64,000 bases of DNA from Kroppenstedtia guangzhouensis (GTDB lineage: Bacteria; Bacillota; Bacilli; Thermoactinomycetales; DSM-45169), in assembly GCF_014637345.1 (NCBI RefSeq), contig NZ_BMEX01000007.1:62001-126000 (forward strand), read 5' to 3'. Positions 18,351 to 26,109 of the stretch are shown here, piece after piece (position 1 is the first letter of the stretch; each line of letters opens with the position of its first letter). Made by a program: the position numbers and the translations under genes. The notes below the pieces were generated by a model. The model did not search any database, was not told the origin of the DNA, and worked only from the letters and a program-made list of their open reading frames with translations.

Positions 18351-19375
18351 ATAAAGGGATCACCTGGACTGATGTCCTGGATCGTCCGCTCCGGGATCTT
18401 CGCATCTCGGTGACGGACCGGTGCAATTTTCGATGCCGCTACTGCATGCCGGCGGAGGTGTTCGGCCCGGATTATTCATTTCTGCCACGGGAGGAGTTGC
18501 TCACCTTTGAGGAGATCCTGCGATTGGTCCGGCTGTTTGCCGCCGGGGGGGTGGAGAAGGTGCGGATCACCGGTGGGGAGCCCTTGCTGCGCCGGAACTT
18601 GCCCCGGCGGTTGGTGGAGATGGTGAAGGGGGTAGAGGGGATTAAGGATGTGGCATTGACCACCAATGCCTCTCTCTTGGCCGGGCAGGCTAAGCTCCTG
18701 AAAGAGGCGGGACTGGATCGGGTAAATGTCAGTCTGGATGCCTTGGATCCCCAGGTGTTTGCGCGGATGAACGGTCACCGTTCTGATCTTAGCAGGGTAT
18801 TGACGGGGATTGAGGCGGCGGAGGCAGCGGGGTTGAGAGTGAAGGTGAATATGGTGGTGCAAAAAGGGGTGAATGAGGATCAGATCCTGCCCATGGCTCG
18901 CTATTTCCGGGAGAAGGGCCCCATCCTCCGCCTGATTGAATTTATGGATGTGGGCAACAGCAACAATTGGGATTTGAAACAAGTGGTGCCCAAGTGGGAG
19001 ATGTTGGAGATGATCCGCGAGGAGATGCCTTTGGAAAAGATGAAGCCCAATTACTACGGGGAAGTGGCTGATCGTTACCGCTACCGGGGGAGTGACCGGG
19101 AGATCGGGGTGATCGCGTCAGTGACGGACACCTTCTGCTCCAGTTGCACCCGGGCCCGCCTCTCGGCGGATGGCCGTCTGTTCACTTGCCTGTTTGCAAC
19201 AGAAGGAACCGACCTGCGGGGGCCGCTGCGGGGAGGAGCCGGGGACGAGGAGTTGCTGAACAGGATCCGGGCGGTCTGGTCCCGGCGGCGGGATCGTTAT
19301 TCTGATGAGCGCCACACATGGACGCAGGATCTGCCCCGCAAAAAGAAAGTGGAGATGTCTTTTATCGGTGGTTGA
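18347..19375 (+). CDS. moaA: GTP 3',8-cyclase MoaA
   Basis: The 342-residue radical SAM enzyme has C26xxxC30xxC33 near the N-terminus (CNFRCRYC), a second Fe-S set (CSSC...FTC) near the C-terminus and the conserved terminal GG. It makes the cyclic GTP intermediate for cPMP. Its GTG start overlaps the moeA stop (GTGA). Confidence 0.96.
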   Translation: MNKGITWTDVLDRPLRDLRISVTDRCNFRCRYCMPAEVFGPDYSFLPREELLTFEEILRLVRLFAAGGVEKVRITGGEPLLRRNLPRRLVEMVKGVEGIKDVALTTNASLLAGQAKLLKEAGLDRVNVSLDALDPQVFARMNGHRSDLSRVLTGIEAAEAAGLRVKVNMVVQKGVNEDQILPMARYFREKGPILRLIEFMDVGNSNNWDLKQVVPKWEMLEMIREEMPLEKMKPNYYGEVADRYRYRGSDREIGVIASVTDTFCSSCTRARLSADGRLFTCLFATEGTDLRGPLRGGAGDEELLNRIRAVWSRRRDRYSDERHTWTQDLPRKKKVEMSFIGG

Positions 19376-19390
19376 ACAGGAGGCGATCGC

Positions 19391-19915
19391 TTGGCTGAAT
19401 TCACTCATCTCAACGAACAGGGACGGGCACGGATGGTGGATGTATCCGATAAAAAAGTAACCCGTCGCACCGCTGTCGCGCAAGCCCGGATCCGGATGAA
19501 TCCGGAGACATTACGGAAAATCCGGGAAGGGGGGGTTCATAAGGGGGATGTATTGGCGGTGGCCCAAGTGGCGGGAATTATGGCCGCCAAAAAAACCTGG
19601 GATCTGATTCCCATGTGTCATCCCATCCCTCTTAAAAGTGTAGATATCCGTTTCCGGGAAGAAGGGGGCACTCTGTTGACGGTGGAAGTGGAGGCGAAAA
19701 CGGAAAATGTGACGGGGGTGGAGATGGAAGCATTGACCGCGGCCAGCATCGCAGCCCTTACCATCTATGACATGTGCAAATCCCTCGACAAATCAATGGT
19801 GGTGGAGGAAACCTGCCTAATCAGCAAGACTGGTGGCAAAAGTGGGGATTATCGACGACAGGAGGAAGTGCCGGGACGGGCGGGAGTGTCGGTGAGGAAG
19901 GAGGGAAGGGGATGA
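19391..19915 (+). CDS. moaC: Cyclic pyranopterin monophosphate synthase MoaC
   Basis: The 174-residue protein contains [23 protein letters not shown] and the catalytic KTGGKSGDY. MoaC rearranges MoaA's product to cPMP. The TTG start follows AGGAGGCG. The tail after KSGDY is about ten residues longer than usual and overlaps the next gene. Confidence 0.95.
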   Translation: MAEFTHLNEQGRARMVDVSDKKVTRRTAVAQARIRMNPETLRKIREGGVHKGDVLAVAQVAGIMAAKKTWDLIPMCHPIPLKSVDIRFREEGGTLLTVEVEAKTENVTGVEMEALTAASIAALTIYDMCKSLDKSMVVEETCLISKTGGKSGDYRRQEEVPGRAGVSVRKEGRG

Positions 19916-20421
19916 GGCGGGTCGGAATCGTGACTGCCAGTGACAAGGGATTTCACGAAAAGCGTGAAGATCGGAGCGGGGAGGAGATCCGACGGCTAAT
20001 CCGGGAGCTGGGGCTGGAGGTGGCCATCTGGGAAGTGGTGCCCGATGAGGAGGAAAGGATCAAGGAAGTGTTGATCCGGATGACCGACACCGAAGGGGTG
20101 GATCTGGTGTTAACCACAGGTGGAACCGGCCTGGCGCCCCGGGATGTGACACCGGAGGCGACCCGTGCCGTCATCCACCGGGAAGTGCCTGGCATTCCGG
20201 AAGCGATGCGGCTCGCCTCACTCCGCCAGACCCCTTATGGAATGCTTTCACGCGGGGTTGCCGGGTTGCGGGGGAAAACCCTGATCATCAATCTTCCCGG
20301 AAGTCCAAAGGCGGTCCGGGAATGTTTGGAGGCGGTATTGCCGGTTTTGCCCCACGCTTTGGAGACGATGACCGGGGAGTTTGGAGATCACGGGGAGTCA
20401 TCATCAAAGCAGAAGAGTTAA
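19912..20421 (+). CDS. MogA/MoaB-family molybdopterin adenylyltransferase
   Basis: The 169-residue protein has [27 protein letters not shown] and [12 protein letters not shown], the marks of the MoaB/Mog fold that adenylates molybdopterin before MoeA acts. Its ATG overlaps the moaC stop (ATGA), so it is translationally coupled. Whether it should be named moaB or mogA cannot be decided from sequence alone. Confidence 0.93.
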   Translation: MRRVGIVTASDKGFHEKREDRSGEEIRRLIRELGLEVAIWEVVPDEEERIKEVLIRMTDTEGVDLVLTTGGTGLAPRDVTPEATRAVIHREVPGIPEAMRLASLRQTPYGMLSRGVAGLRGKTLIINLPGSPKAVRECLEAVLPVLPHALETMTGEFGDHGESSSKQKS

Positions 20422-20499
20422 CCGGGCGGGTTCGGTAAGCAGAGGAGATGGAATCAAGCCGTTGTCCAAGGCTTCAGGAATAGATGGATAAGAAGGATC

Positions 20500-20532
20500 A
20501 CTCCGGCAAGCATTGTCGGGGTTTTTATTTTA
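20500..20532 (+). terminator. Rho-independent terminator of the moeA-mog operon
   Basis: ACTCCGGCAA pairs with TTGTCGGGGT (ten pairs with G-T), followed by TTTTATTTTAT. Confidence 0.8.
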
Positions 20533-20683
20533 TTCAAAAAAGTCAGGTGAACAGGCAGGATTTTTTCGATGCTCCGCCGAACTTGGAACCGACTTCTGTT
20601 TTGAAGGGATGTGGATGAATTCTTAGGAATCATGGATCAGACCCGGTTTATCGTTTCAACTGTAAAATAAGGGGAGGGGAAGT

Positions 20684-21406
20684 ATGAACAAAAGACTTTT
20701 CCGGGTATTGGTATTCGTGTTTGCCCTGGCACTCATCTTGCCGGTGGCTATGCCGTCCCAAGTGGATGCTTACAGCTGGAGCCGAACGCTGAAACGGGGT
20801 GACAGCGGGGCGGATGTACGGGAGTTGCAGATCCGTGTCGCAGGTTGGGCCGCCGACAGTCCGTCCCGAACTTATGTGGCGGTGGACGGGGTGTTCGGAC
20901 CTGCAACGGAGGCGGCGGTCAAGCGATTCCAACGGGCTTACGGTCTGACTGTGGATGGAGTGGTGGGTCCGGACACTCAACGTGTTCTCAACAGCTTGGA
21001 GAGTTCCGACGGGTCCACAGCCCATTTTGCGTGGAGTGAATTTTATTCCAAGGACGGGAGCGGGTTTTCCGGCGGAAATGCGAACTCAGCTGCTGTGAAG
21101 GAGAACGTGAGGCGGTTGATGTACAAGTTGGAAGCTTTGCGGAAAAAGGCGGGAAATGCACCGGTAATCATCAACTCAGGCTTCCGTAGTATCAATCACA
21201 ATCGCAATGTCGGGGGAGCTTCCAACAGTATGCATACTTACGGAATTGCAGCTGATATCGTGGTGAGTGGCAAGACTCCGGCCCAAGTGAGAGAGATTGC
21301 CAAGACTTGTGGGTTCAGTGGAATCAAGCGATATAGTTCATTTGTTCATGTGGACAGTCGCATCGAGTATCCCTATGGTGCCCAGACTTGGTGGTGGGTG
21401 GACTGA
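20684..21406 (+). CDS. Secreted peptidoglycan-binding, M15-type zinc peptidase
   Basis: The 240-residue protein has a signal peptide (KR followed by a hydrophobic run, cleavage near VDA-YSW), one PG_binding_1 repeat (residues about 37-105: RGDSGADVRELQ...VDGVVGPDTQRVL), and a C-terminal M15_3 domain. Zinc ligands are seen as HTYGIAAD and FVHVD. It should hydrolyse D-Ala linkages in cell-wall peptides outside the membrane. AAGGGGAGGGG precedes the ATG. It is a single-gene unit closed by a hairpin. Confidence 0.92.
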   Translation: MNKRLFRVLVFVFALALILPVAMPSQVDAYSWSRTLKRGDSGADVRELQIRVAGWAADSPSRTYVAVDGVFGPATEAAVKRFQRAYGLTVDGVVGPDTQRVLNSLESSDGSTAHFAWSEFYSKDGSGFSGGNANSAAVKENVRRLMYKLEALRKKAGNAPVIINSGFRSINHNRNVGGASNSMHTYGIAADIVVSGKTPAQVREIAKTCGFSGIKRYSSFVHVDSRIEYPYGAQTWWWVD

Positions 21407-21416
21407 TCAACCAGGG

Positions 21417-21454
21417 AGTCACCGGATCTTCATAGGGGGATCCGGTGACTTTAT
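21417..21454 (+). terminator. Terminator hairpin after the M15 peptidase
   Basis: AGTCACCGGATC pairs perfectly with GATCCGGTGACT, followed by a short TTAT. Confidence 0.65.
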
Positions 21455-21572
21455 GTGAGGGAGAACATGTCGAAAAAACTGTTGACGAAACCCATCTGTT
21501 TGTGTTAAGTTAAGTAGGCGTTTGTGAGGAACAATTCGTGAGGCGACCCGGAAAGGCTTTTTAAAAAACCTC

Positions 21573-21601
21573 TTGCAAAATTGGACGCAATCGGTTACAA
21601 T
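21573..21601 (+). promoter_or_regulatory. Promoter of the first tRNA group
   Basis: TTGCAA and TACAAT are 17 bases apart, ending 23 bases before tRNA-Asn. A weaker TTGACG lies at 21482. Confidence 0.7.
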
Positions 21602-21624
21602 TAAACATGTCGCTTCGAAAATGT

Positions 21625-21699
21625 TCCTCAGTAGCTCAATGGTAGAGCGTCCGGCTGTTAACCGGCAGGTTGCAGGTTCGAGTCCTGCCTGAGGAGCCA
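21625..21699 (+). tRNA. tRNA-Asn(GTT)
   Basis: Acceptor TCCTCAG/CTGAGGA, anticodon GTT at 21657-21659, T-loop GGTTCGAGTCC, CCA encoded. First gene of the cluster. Confidence 0.97.
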
Positions 21700-21705
21700 C
21701 TCTGC

Positions 21706-21797
21706 GGAGAGATACTCAAGAGGCCGAAGAGGACGGTTTGCTAAACCGTTAGGGGGTTTATAATCCCGCGCGGGTTCGAATCCCGCTCTCTCCGCCA
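21706..21797 (+). tRNA. tRNA-Ser(GCT)
   Basis: Acceptor GGAGAGA/TCTCTCC, anticodon GCT, long variable arm typical of class II tRNA, CCA encoded. Confidence 0.97.
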
Positions 21798-21814
21798 TCG
21801 CTCGTGGATCATGG

Positions 21815-21890
21815 GGCCCGTTGGTGAAGCGGTTAACACACCAGCCTTTCACGCTGGCATACAGGGGTTCGAATCCCCTACGGGTCACCA
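21815..21890 (+). tRNA. tRNA-Glu(TTC)
   Basis: Acceptor GGCCCGT/ACGGGTC, anticodon loop CTTTCAC with TTC, CCA encoded. Confidence 0.96.
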
Positions 21891-21960
21891 GTTCAGAGGT
21901 TGGAGGTTGGATATCAGAGGTGAATTTCTTACCTCTAACCTCCTACCCTACATCTGTTTC

Positions 21961-22035
21961 GGACGGTTAGCTCAGCGGGAGAGCACCTGCTTCACACGCA
22001 GGGGGTCGGCGGTTCGATCCCGTCACCGTCCACCA
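21961..22035 (+). tRNA. tRNA-Val(CAC)
   Basis: Acceptor GGACGGT/ACCGTCC, anticodon loop TTCACAC giving CAC, CCA encoded. This reads GUG only, so another Val tRNA must exist elsewhere. Confidence 0.93.
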
Positions 22036-22060
22036 TCACCGGATTCCCCGGCCTATACGC

Positions 22061-22137
22061 GGAGCTGTGGTGAAGTTGGAGTTCACGCCGGCCTGTCACG
22101 CCGGAGGTCGCGGGTTCGAGTCCCGTCAGCTCCGCCA
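22061..22137 (+). tRNA. tRNA-Asp(GTC)
   Basis: Acceptor GGAGCTG/CAGCTCC, anticodon loop CTGTCAC with GTC, CCA encoded. Confidence 0.96.
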
Positions 22138-22147
22138 TTTTATTTAT

Positions 22148-22223
22148 GGCGGCCATGGCGAAGTGGTTAACGCACCGGATTGTGGCTCCGGCATCGTGGG
22201 TTCGATTCCCACTGGTCGCCCCA
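22148..22223 (+). tRNA. tRNA-His(GTG)
   Basis: The extra G(-1) at 22148 faces discriminator C; acceptor GCGGCCA/TGGTCGC, anticodon loop TTGTGGC with GTG, CCA encoded. Confidence 0.95.
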
Positions 22224-22240
22224 CTTTGCAATATGAGTGC

Positions 22241-22315
22241 TGGGGCGTAGCCAAGCGGTAAGGCAACGGACTTTGACTCCGTGATGCGTAGGTTCGATCC
22301 CTACCGCCCCAGCCA
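22241..22315 (+). tRNA. tRNA-Gln(TTG)
   Basis: Acceptor TGGGGCG/CGCCCCA, anticodon loop CTTTGAC with TTG, CCA encoded. Confidence 0.96.
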
Positions 22316-22324
22316 TTCAAATAA

Positions 22325-22400
22325 GACCCATTAGCTCAGTCGGCAGAGCACCTGACTTTTAATCAGGGTGTCCCAGGTTCGAATCCTGGATGGGTCACCA
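22325..22400 (+). tRNA. tRNA-Lys(TTT)
   Basis: Acceptor GACCCAT/ATGGGTC, anticodon loop CTTTTAA with TTT, CCA encoded. Last gene of the first group. Confidence 0.96.
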
Positions 22401-22415
22401 GTGATCGATACAGGG

Positions 22416-22443
22416 ACGGGCGCGACGTCTGCGTGCCCGTTTT
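22416..22443 (+). terminator. Terminator after the first tRNA group
   Basis: ACGGGCGCG pairs with TGCGTGCCCGT-type strand over nine positions, followed by TTTTC. Confidence 0.6.
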
Positions 22444-22496
22444 CAAATATCGGATCGTCTCGTTTCTCTGCCAGGGGACCGCTTAGAAAAAAACAC

Positions 22497-22528
22497 TTGA
22501 CAGCTATTCAAAGTCATGATAGTATAGT
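22497..22528 (+). promoter_or_regulatory. Promoter of the second tRNA group
   Basis: A perfect TTGACA at 22497 is followed by TAGTAT (17-base spacer) overlapping TATAGT (20-base spacer), 27 bases before tRNA-Leu. Confidence 0.65.
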
Positions 22529-22554
22529 CCTTGTCGTTACAGGACACAACCTTC

Positions 22555-22638
22555 GCGGGTGTGGCGGAATTGGCAGACGCACTAGATTTAGGATCTGGCG
22601 CCTTCGGCGTGGGGGTTCGAGTCCCTCCACCCGCACCA
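22555..22638 (+). tRNA. tRNA-Leu(TAG)
   Basis: Acceptor GCGGGTG/CACCCGC, anticodon loop TTTAGGA with TAG, long variable arm, CCA encoded. Confidence 0.96.
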
Positions 22639-22658
22639 AAGCTGAATGGATCCTCTGT

Positions 22659-22745
22659 GCGGTCGTGGTGGAATCGGCAGACACGCTATCTTGAGGGGGT
22701 AGTGGCCGCGAGGCCGTGCGAGTTCGAGTCTCGCCGACCGCACCA
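22659..22745 (+). tRNA. tRNA-Leu(GAG)
   Basis: Acceptor GCGGTCG/CGACCGC, anticodon loop TTGAGGG with GAG, long variable arm, CCA encoded. Confidence 0.95.
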
Positions 22746-22761
22746 TTTAACACTTCATTTC

Positions 22762-22838
22762 CGGGGTGTGGCTCAGCTTGGTAGAGCGCCTCGTTCGGGA
22801 CGAGGAGGCCGCAGGTTCAAATCCTGTCACCCCGACCA
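22762..22838 (+). tRNA. tRNA-Pro(CGG)
   Basis: Acceptor CGGGGTG/CACCCCG, anticodon loop TTCGGGA with CGG, CCA encoded. Confidence 0.95.
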
Positions 22839-22859
22839 CTGGTTTTCAGTCAATTTCAT

Positions 22860-22933
22860 GCGGGTGTAGTTCAATGGTAGAACATCGGCCTTCCAAGCCG
22901 AATGCGAGGGTTCGATTCCCTTCACCCGCTCCA
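22860..22933 (+). tRNA. tRNA-Gly(TCC)
   Basis: Acceptor GCGGGTG/CACCCGC, anticodon loop CTTCCAA with TCC, CCA encoded. Confidence 0.96.
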
Positions 22934-22937
22934 ACCG

Positions 22938-22964
22938 ACCGCAGCCTTCCAGGCTGCGGTTTTG
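22938..22964 (+). terminator. Terminator after the second tRNA group
   Basis: ACCGCAGCCT pairs with AGGCTGCGGT around a three-base loop, followed by TTTGTT. Confidence 0.8.
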
Positions 22965-23138
22965 TTATATCCGGAGAGATGCCGCTTCAAAAGGGTGTAT
23001 CCCAATGGTGCACCTGTGGTACTATGGTGAAGACTGGCCGTTTTTTACATAAAAAGGTGTGTATACATCACCCCGCTCCCTTTCTTGGTTCCGAAATAAG
23101 GAGAAAGTCGGAGGGAGTCCGGGGCGGGGATTGATCAA

Positions 23139-23621
23139 TTGCGACGGGTGATGATAAAAATGGAAAAGGTTTGTCAGTTTAAAAGTTACAGCCCGGAGGA
23201 AACCCGGACTCTGGCCCGTCATCTGGCGCGGCGTTTTCAACCGGGGGATGTGGTTCTCCTCGAAGGGGATCTCGGTGCGGGAAAAACCACATTTGCCCAG
23301 GGAGTGGCAATCGGTCTCGGGATTGAGGATCCAGTGGACAGCCCGACTTTCACCTTGATCAAGGAGTATCACGGGGGGAGAGTTCCCCTTTATCATATGG
23401 ATGTTTACCGGATCCAATCGCCTGAGGAAGAGTTGGGGTGGGATGAATACTTTTACGGTGAGGGTGTCACCCTCATCGAGTGGGCCAGCCGCATCTTACC
23501 GTGGTTGCCGGAGAAGGCGATTCATGTGGAACTTTCCCATGCACAGAACTGCCGCAATATCCGGATTGAACCACCTCCGGAAGAAGCGGGACGAATCTGT
23601 GGGGGGTTGAATCCGAGATGA
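23139..23621 (+). CDS. tsaE: tRNA t6A biosynthesis ATPase TsaE
   Basis: The 160-residue protein has the Walker A motif GDLGAGKTTF, the switch region DSPTFTLIKEY, and YHMDVYR, which define TsaE (YdiB). It is the ATPase partner of TsaB-TsaD in making N6-threonylcarbamoyladenosine at position 37 of ANN-decoding tRNAs. The start is uncertain: TTG 23139 lies after a GGGGCGGGG run, while the ATG at 23160 fits the usual family N-terminus. It opens a four-gene set with overlapping ends, directly after the tRNA cluster as in Bacillus. Confidence 0.94.
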   Translation: MRRVMIKMEKVCQFKSYSPEETRTLARHLARRFQPGDVVLLEGDLGAGKTTFAQGVAIGLGIEDPVDSPTFTLIKEYHGGRVPLYHMDVYRIQSPEEELGWDEYFYGEGVTLIEWASRILPWLPEKAIHVELSHAQNCRNIRIEPPPEEAGRICGGLNPR

Positions 23622-24331
23622 AGATCTTGGCGATCGATACCTCCACCTTGGTGCTTGGAGTGGCGGTTACGGAAGAAGGGTCCCTGCTGGGTGAAGTGAC
23701 TACCAATCTCCATAAAAACCATTCCGTTCGGTTGATGCCCACGATCGCCCGGTTGCTGAAGGAGCTGGAGTTGCAGGTGGAGGATCTGGATGCGGTGGCA
23801 GTGGCGGCAGGCCCCGGCTCCTACACCGGAATCCGGATCGGTTTCACCACAGCCAAAACCATCGCCTGGAGCAGAGGGATTCCATGGGTCCCTGTTTCCA
23901 GTTTGGCTGCCTTGGCCATGAACGGAATCCGATTTCCCGGAAAAATCGTCCCTCTTTTCGATGCCCGGCGCCATCGGGTCTATACCGGATTGTTTCGGGG
24001 GAATGAGGGGGTGTCGGTTCCGGTGAAAGAAGAACGGGTTACCGATCTGACAGCATGGCTCAAAGAGCTTCGGGAGGAGGGACCGCTCCTCTTCTTGGGG
24101 GAGGATGTTTCCCGGTTTCGAGAGGAGATGGTTCGGATGTTGGGTGGACAAGCGGTATTCGGTATGGGACGGGAGAATGCGGTGAGTGCCACACATCTGG
24201 GGCAGTTGGCATTCGCCCGACTCCGGTCCGGAGAAAAAACGGAGGATATGGAAGCCGCCCCCAACTATCTGCAACTGACTGAAGCGGAGGCCAAATGGGT
24301 CCGGTCCCGGAAGAGAGGGGAACCGAGATGA
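23618..24331 (+). CDS. tsaB: tRNA t6A biosynthesis protein TsaB
   Basis: The 237-residue ASKHA-fold protein begins ILAIDTSTLVLGVAV and contains AVAAGPGSYTGIRIG, the TsaB (YeaZ/YdiC) signature. TsaB lacks catalysis but scaffolds TsaD and TsaE. The ATG overlaps the tsaE stop (ATGA). Confidence 0.95.
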   Translation: MKILAIDTSTLVLGVAVTEEGSLLGEVTTNLHKNHSVRLMPTIARLLKELELQVEDLDAVAVAAGPGSYTGIRIGFTTAKTIAWSRGIPWVPVSSLAALAMNGIRFPGKIVPLFDARRHRVYTGLFRGNEGVSVPVKEERVTDLTAWLKELREEGPLLFLGEDVSRFREEMVRMLGGQAVFGMGRENAVSATHLGQLAFARLRSGEKTEDMEAAPNYLQLTEAEAKWVRSRKRGEPR

Positions 24332-24822
24332 AGGAGCACCCCAAGGTAAAATTCCGTCAGATGACCCCGGCTGACATCGCCGGGGTGCTCGTGGTGGAAC
24401 GGGCTTCCTTTTCCACACCGTGGACGCGTCAGGCCTTTTTTAATGAGTTGGTTCACAACCAGTTTTCCACTTATATCCTGGCGATGACAAATGATCGGAT
24501 CATAGGTTACGGAGGAATGTGGCTGATATTAAAGGAGGCCCATATCACCAATATTGCGGTTCACCCGGATTGGCGGGGGCGGGGAATCGGGGAGTCCATG
24601 TTTGATTATCTGATGGCCTTGGCGCATCTTTCCGGAGCGGAAAAGATGACTTTGGAAGTGAGGGTATCCAACGAAATCGCTCAAAACCTCTACCGTAAAA
24701 AAGGCTTCAAGGCGACGGGAATCCGGCCCCGCTATTATACGGACAATCAGGAAGATGCTCTCATCATGTGGGCGGAGTTGGGTGGTGAAAACGATGAAAA
24801 AATGTTGGGTGCTGGGAATTGA
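24328..24822 (+). CDS. rimI: Ribosomal protein S18-alanine N-acetyltransferase, GNAT family
   Basis: The 164-residue GNAT protein shows the acetyl-CoA loop [13 protein letters not shown] and the C-terminal [18 protein letters not shown], typical of RimI. It overlaps tsaB by ATGA and tsaD by 29 bases, the order found in Bacillus (ydiC-ydiD-ydiE). RimI acetylates the N-terminus of S18; other substrates remain possible. Confidence 0.93.
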   Translation: MKEHPKVKFRQMTPADIAGVLVVERASFSTPWTRQAFFNELVHNQFSTYILAMTNDRIIGYGGMWLILKEAHITNIAVHPDWRGRGIGESMFDYLMALAHLSGAEKMTLEVRVSNEIAQNLYRKKGFKATGIRPRYYTDNQEDALIMWAELGGENDEKMLGAGN

Positions 24823-25801
24823 AACCAGCTGTGACGAGACCGCTGCGGCGGTGGTGGAAAACGGAGACCGGCTTTGCTCCAATGTGATCTCTTCCCAGAT
24901 GCAAATTCACCGTCGGTTTGGTGGAGTGGTGCCGGAGGTCGCTTCCCGCCGCCATGTGGAGAAAATCACCGGGATCCTCCAGCAAGCTCTGGATGAGGCC
25001 GGGGTGCGACAGGAGGAATTATCGGCGATCGCGGTCACCCAGGGTCCGGGGTTGGTCGGGGCTCTTCTGATCGGGGTGGCAGCGGCCAAGGCCCTCTCTT
25101 TTGCCACTGGGGTACCGCTCGTGGGTGTCCACCATATCGCAGGTCACATCTACGCCAATCACTTGGTGAAACCCCTGCGCTTTCCACTGGTGGCTTTGGT
25201 CGTCTCGGGAGGGCATACCGAACTGATCCATATGCCGGAGCATAACCGGTTTGAGAGATTGGGCCGGACACGGGACGATGCCGCCGGGGAAGCATATGAC
25301 AAAGTGGCTCGGGTGTTGGGATTGACTTATCCGGGGGGGCCGGAGATCGACCGTCTGGCCAAACAGGGAAAACCGGTGATCGATTTTCCACGTGCCTGGT
25401 TGGAACCGGACTCCTTGGACTTCAGTTTTAGCGGGCTCAAATCGGCAGTCATCAACTATTTGCACAATGCGGAACAACGGGGAGAAAGGGTGGACAAGGC
25501 CGATCTGGCGGCCAGCTTCCAGGAGGCAGTGATGGAGGTGCTGACGGAAAAGGCGGTTCGTGCCGCCCGGTTCAAAGGAGTGAGCAATCTGGTGTTGGCC
25601 GGCGGCGTTTCCGCCAACTCCGCGCTGAGAGAATCCTTGGCCGCCCGCTGTCGACAAGAAGGAATCCAATTGTCCTTCCCCCCGTTGGAACTGTGTACCG
25701 ATAATGCTGCCATGATCGCCGCGGCGGGGACGTACCGTTTTTTGGACGGGGAGCGGGCAGGATTGGAACTGAATGCGGAACCCAATTTGAAATTGGTGTA
25801 A
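24794..25801 (+). CDS. tsaD: tRNA N6-adenosine threonylcarbamoyltransferase TsaD
   Basis: From ATG 24794 the protein has 335 residues starting [15 protein letters not shown]. The metal-binding [11 protein letters not shown], the phosphate loop VVSGGHTEL and [13 protein letters not shown] identify TsaD (Gcp/YdiE). It transfers threonylcarbamoyl from the AMP adduct to A37 of tRNA. The gene ends at a strong terminator. Confidence 0.96.
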   Translation: MKKCWVLGIETSCDETAAAVVENGDRLCSNVISSQMQIHRRFGGVVPEVASRRHVEKITGILQQALDEAGVRQEELSAIAVTQGPGLVGALLIGVAAAKALSFATGVPLVGVHHIAGHIYANHLVKPLRFPLVALVVSGGHTELIHMPEHNRFERLGRTRDDAAGEAYDKVARVLGLTYPGGPEIDRLAKQGKPVIDFPRAWLEPDSLDFSFSGLKSAVINYLHNAEQRGERVDKADLAASFQEAVMEVLTEKAVRAARFKGVSNLVLAGGVSANSALRESLAARCRQEGIQLSFPPLELCTDNAAMIAAAGTYRFLDGERAGLELNAEPNLKLV

Positions 25802-25809
25802 AACCGTAC

Positions 25810-25835
25810 ACCGGCTGATCATGGCCGGTTTTTTT
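25810..25835 (+). terminator. Rho-independent terminator after tsaD
   Basis: ACCGGC pairs with GCCGGT, followed by seven T. Confidence 0.8.
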
Positions 25836-25837
25836 GT

Positions 25838-26041
25838 TTATCCACAAAGCCGAAGGGACGGGGTGTCGGATTCATTGATTAAAAACAGATTTTCCTGTCG
25901 TTCAGGTCCCGAAAATCTTTGGTTGCAGGCAGGATGTGGATAGAAAAGTCCTAGTACCTGTGGATAATGTGGATAAGTTGTGTACACAACCCAGCTTCAA
26001 GGGTTCTTCTGTGGATAACTATGTGGATAAATTGTGGATGA
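25838..26041. promoter_or_regulatory. Cluster of seven DnaA boxes
   Basis: Perfect TGTGGATAA occurs at 25959-25967, 25968-25976, 26010-26018 and 26022-26030, with one-mismatch forms TGTGGATAG at 25935-25943 and TGTGGATGA at 26033-26041. A perfect inverse copy TTATCCACA lies at 25838-25846. Six boxes point the same way within 107 bp. This density is far above chance and resembles the DnaA-box clusters that titrate DnaA away from oriC in Bacillus, or an origin-like site. No dnaA or dnaN is near. Confidence 0.85.
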
Positions 26042-26109
26042 GGATCGGCGACATACTTCTTTTGACTGAGGGAAGGATACGGAGAGAGTCAGAGAAACGG
26101 GGGTTGAAG

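Noticed and set aside
21625-22933. Several open frames within the tRNA cluster
   Set aside because: They are caused by GC-rich tRNA genes and are not coding.
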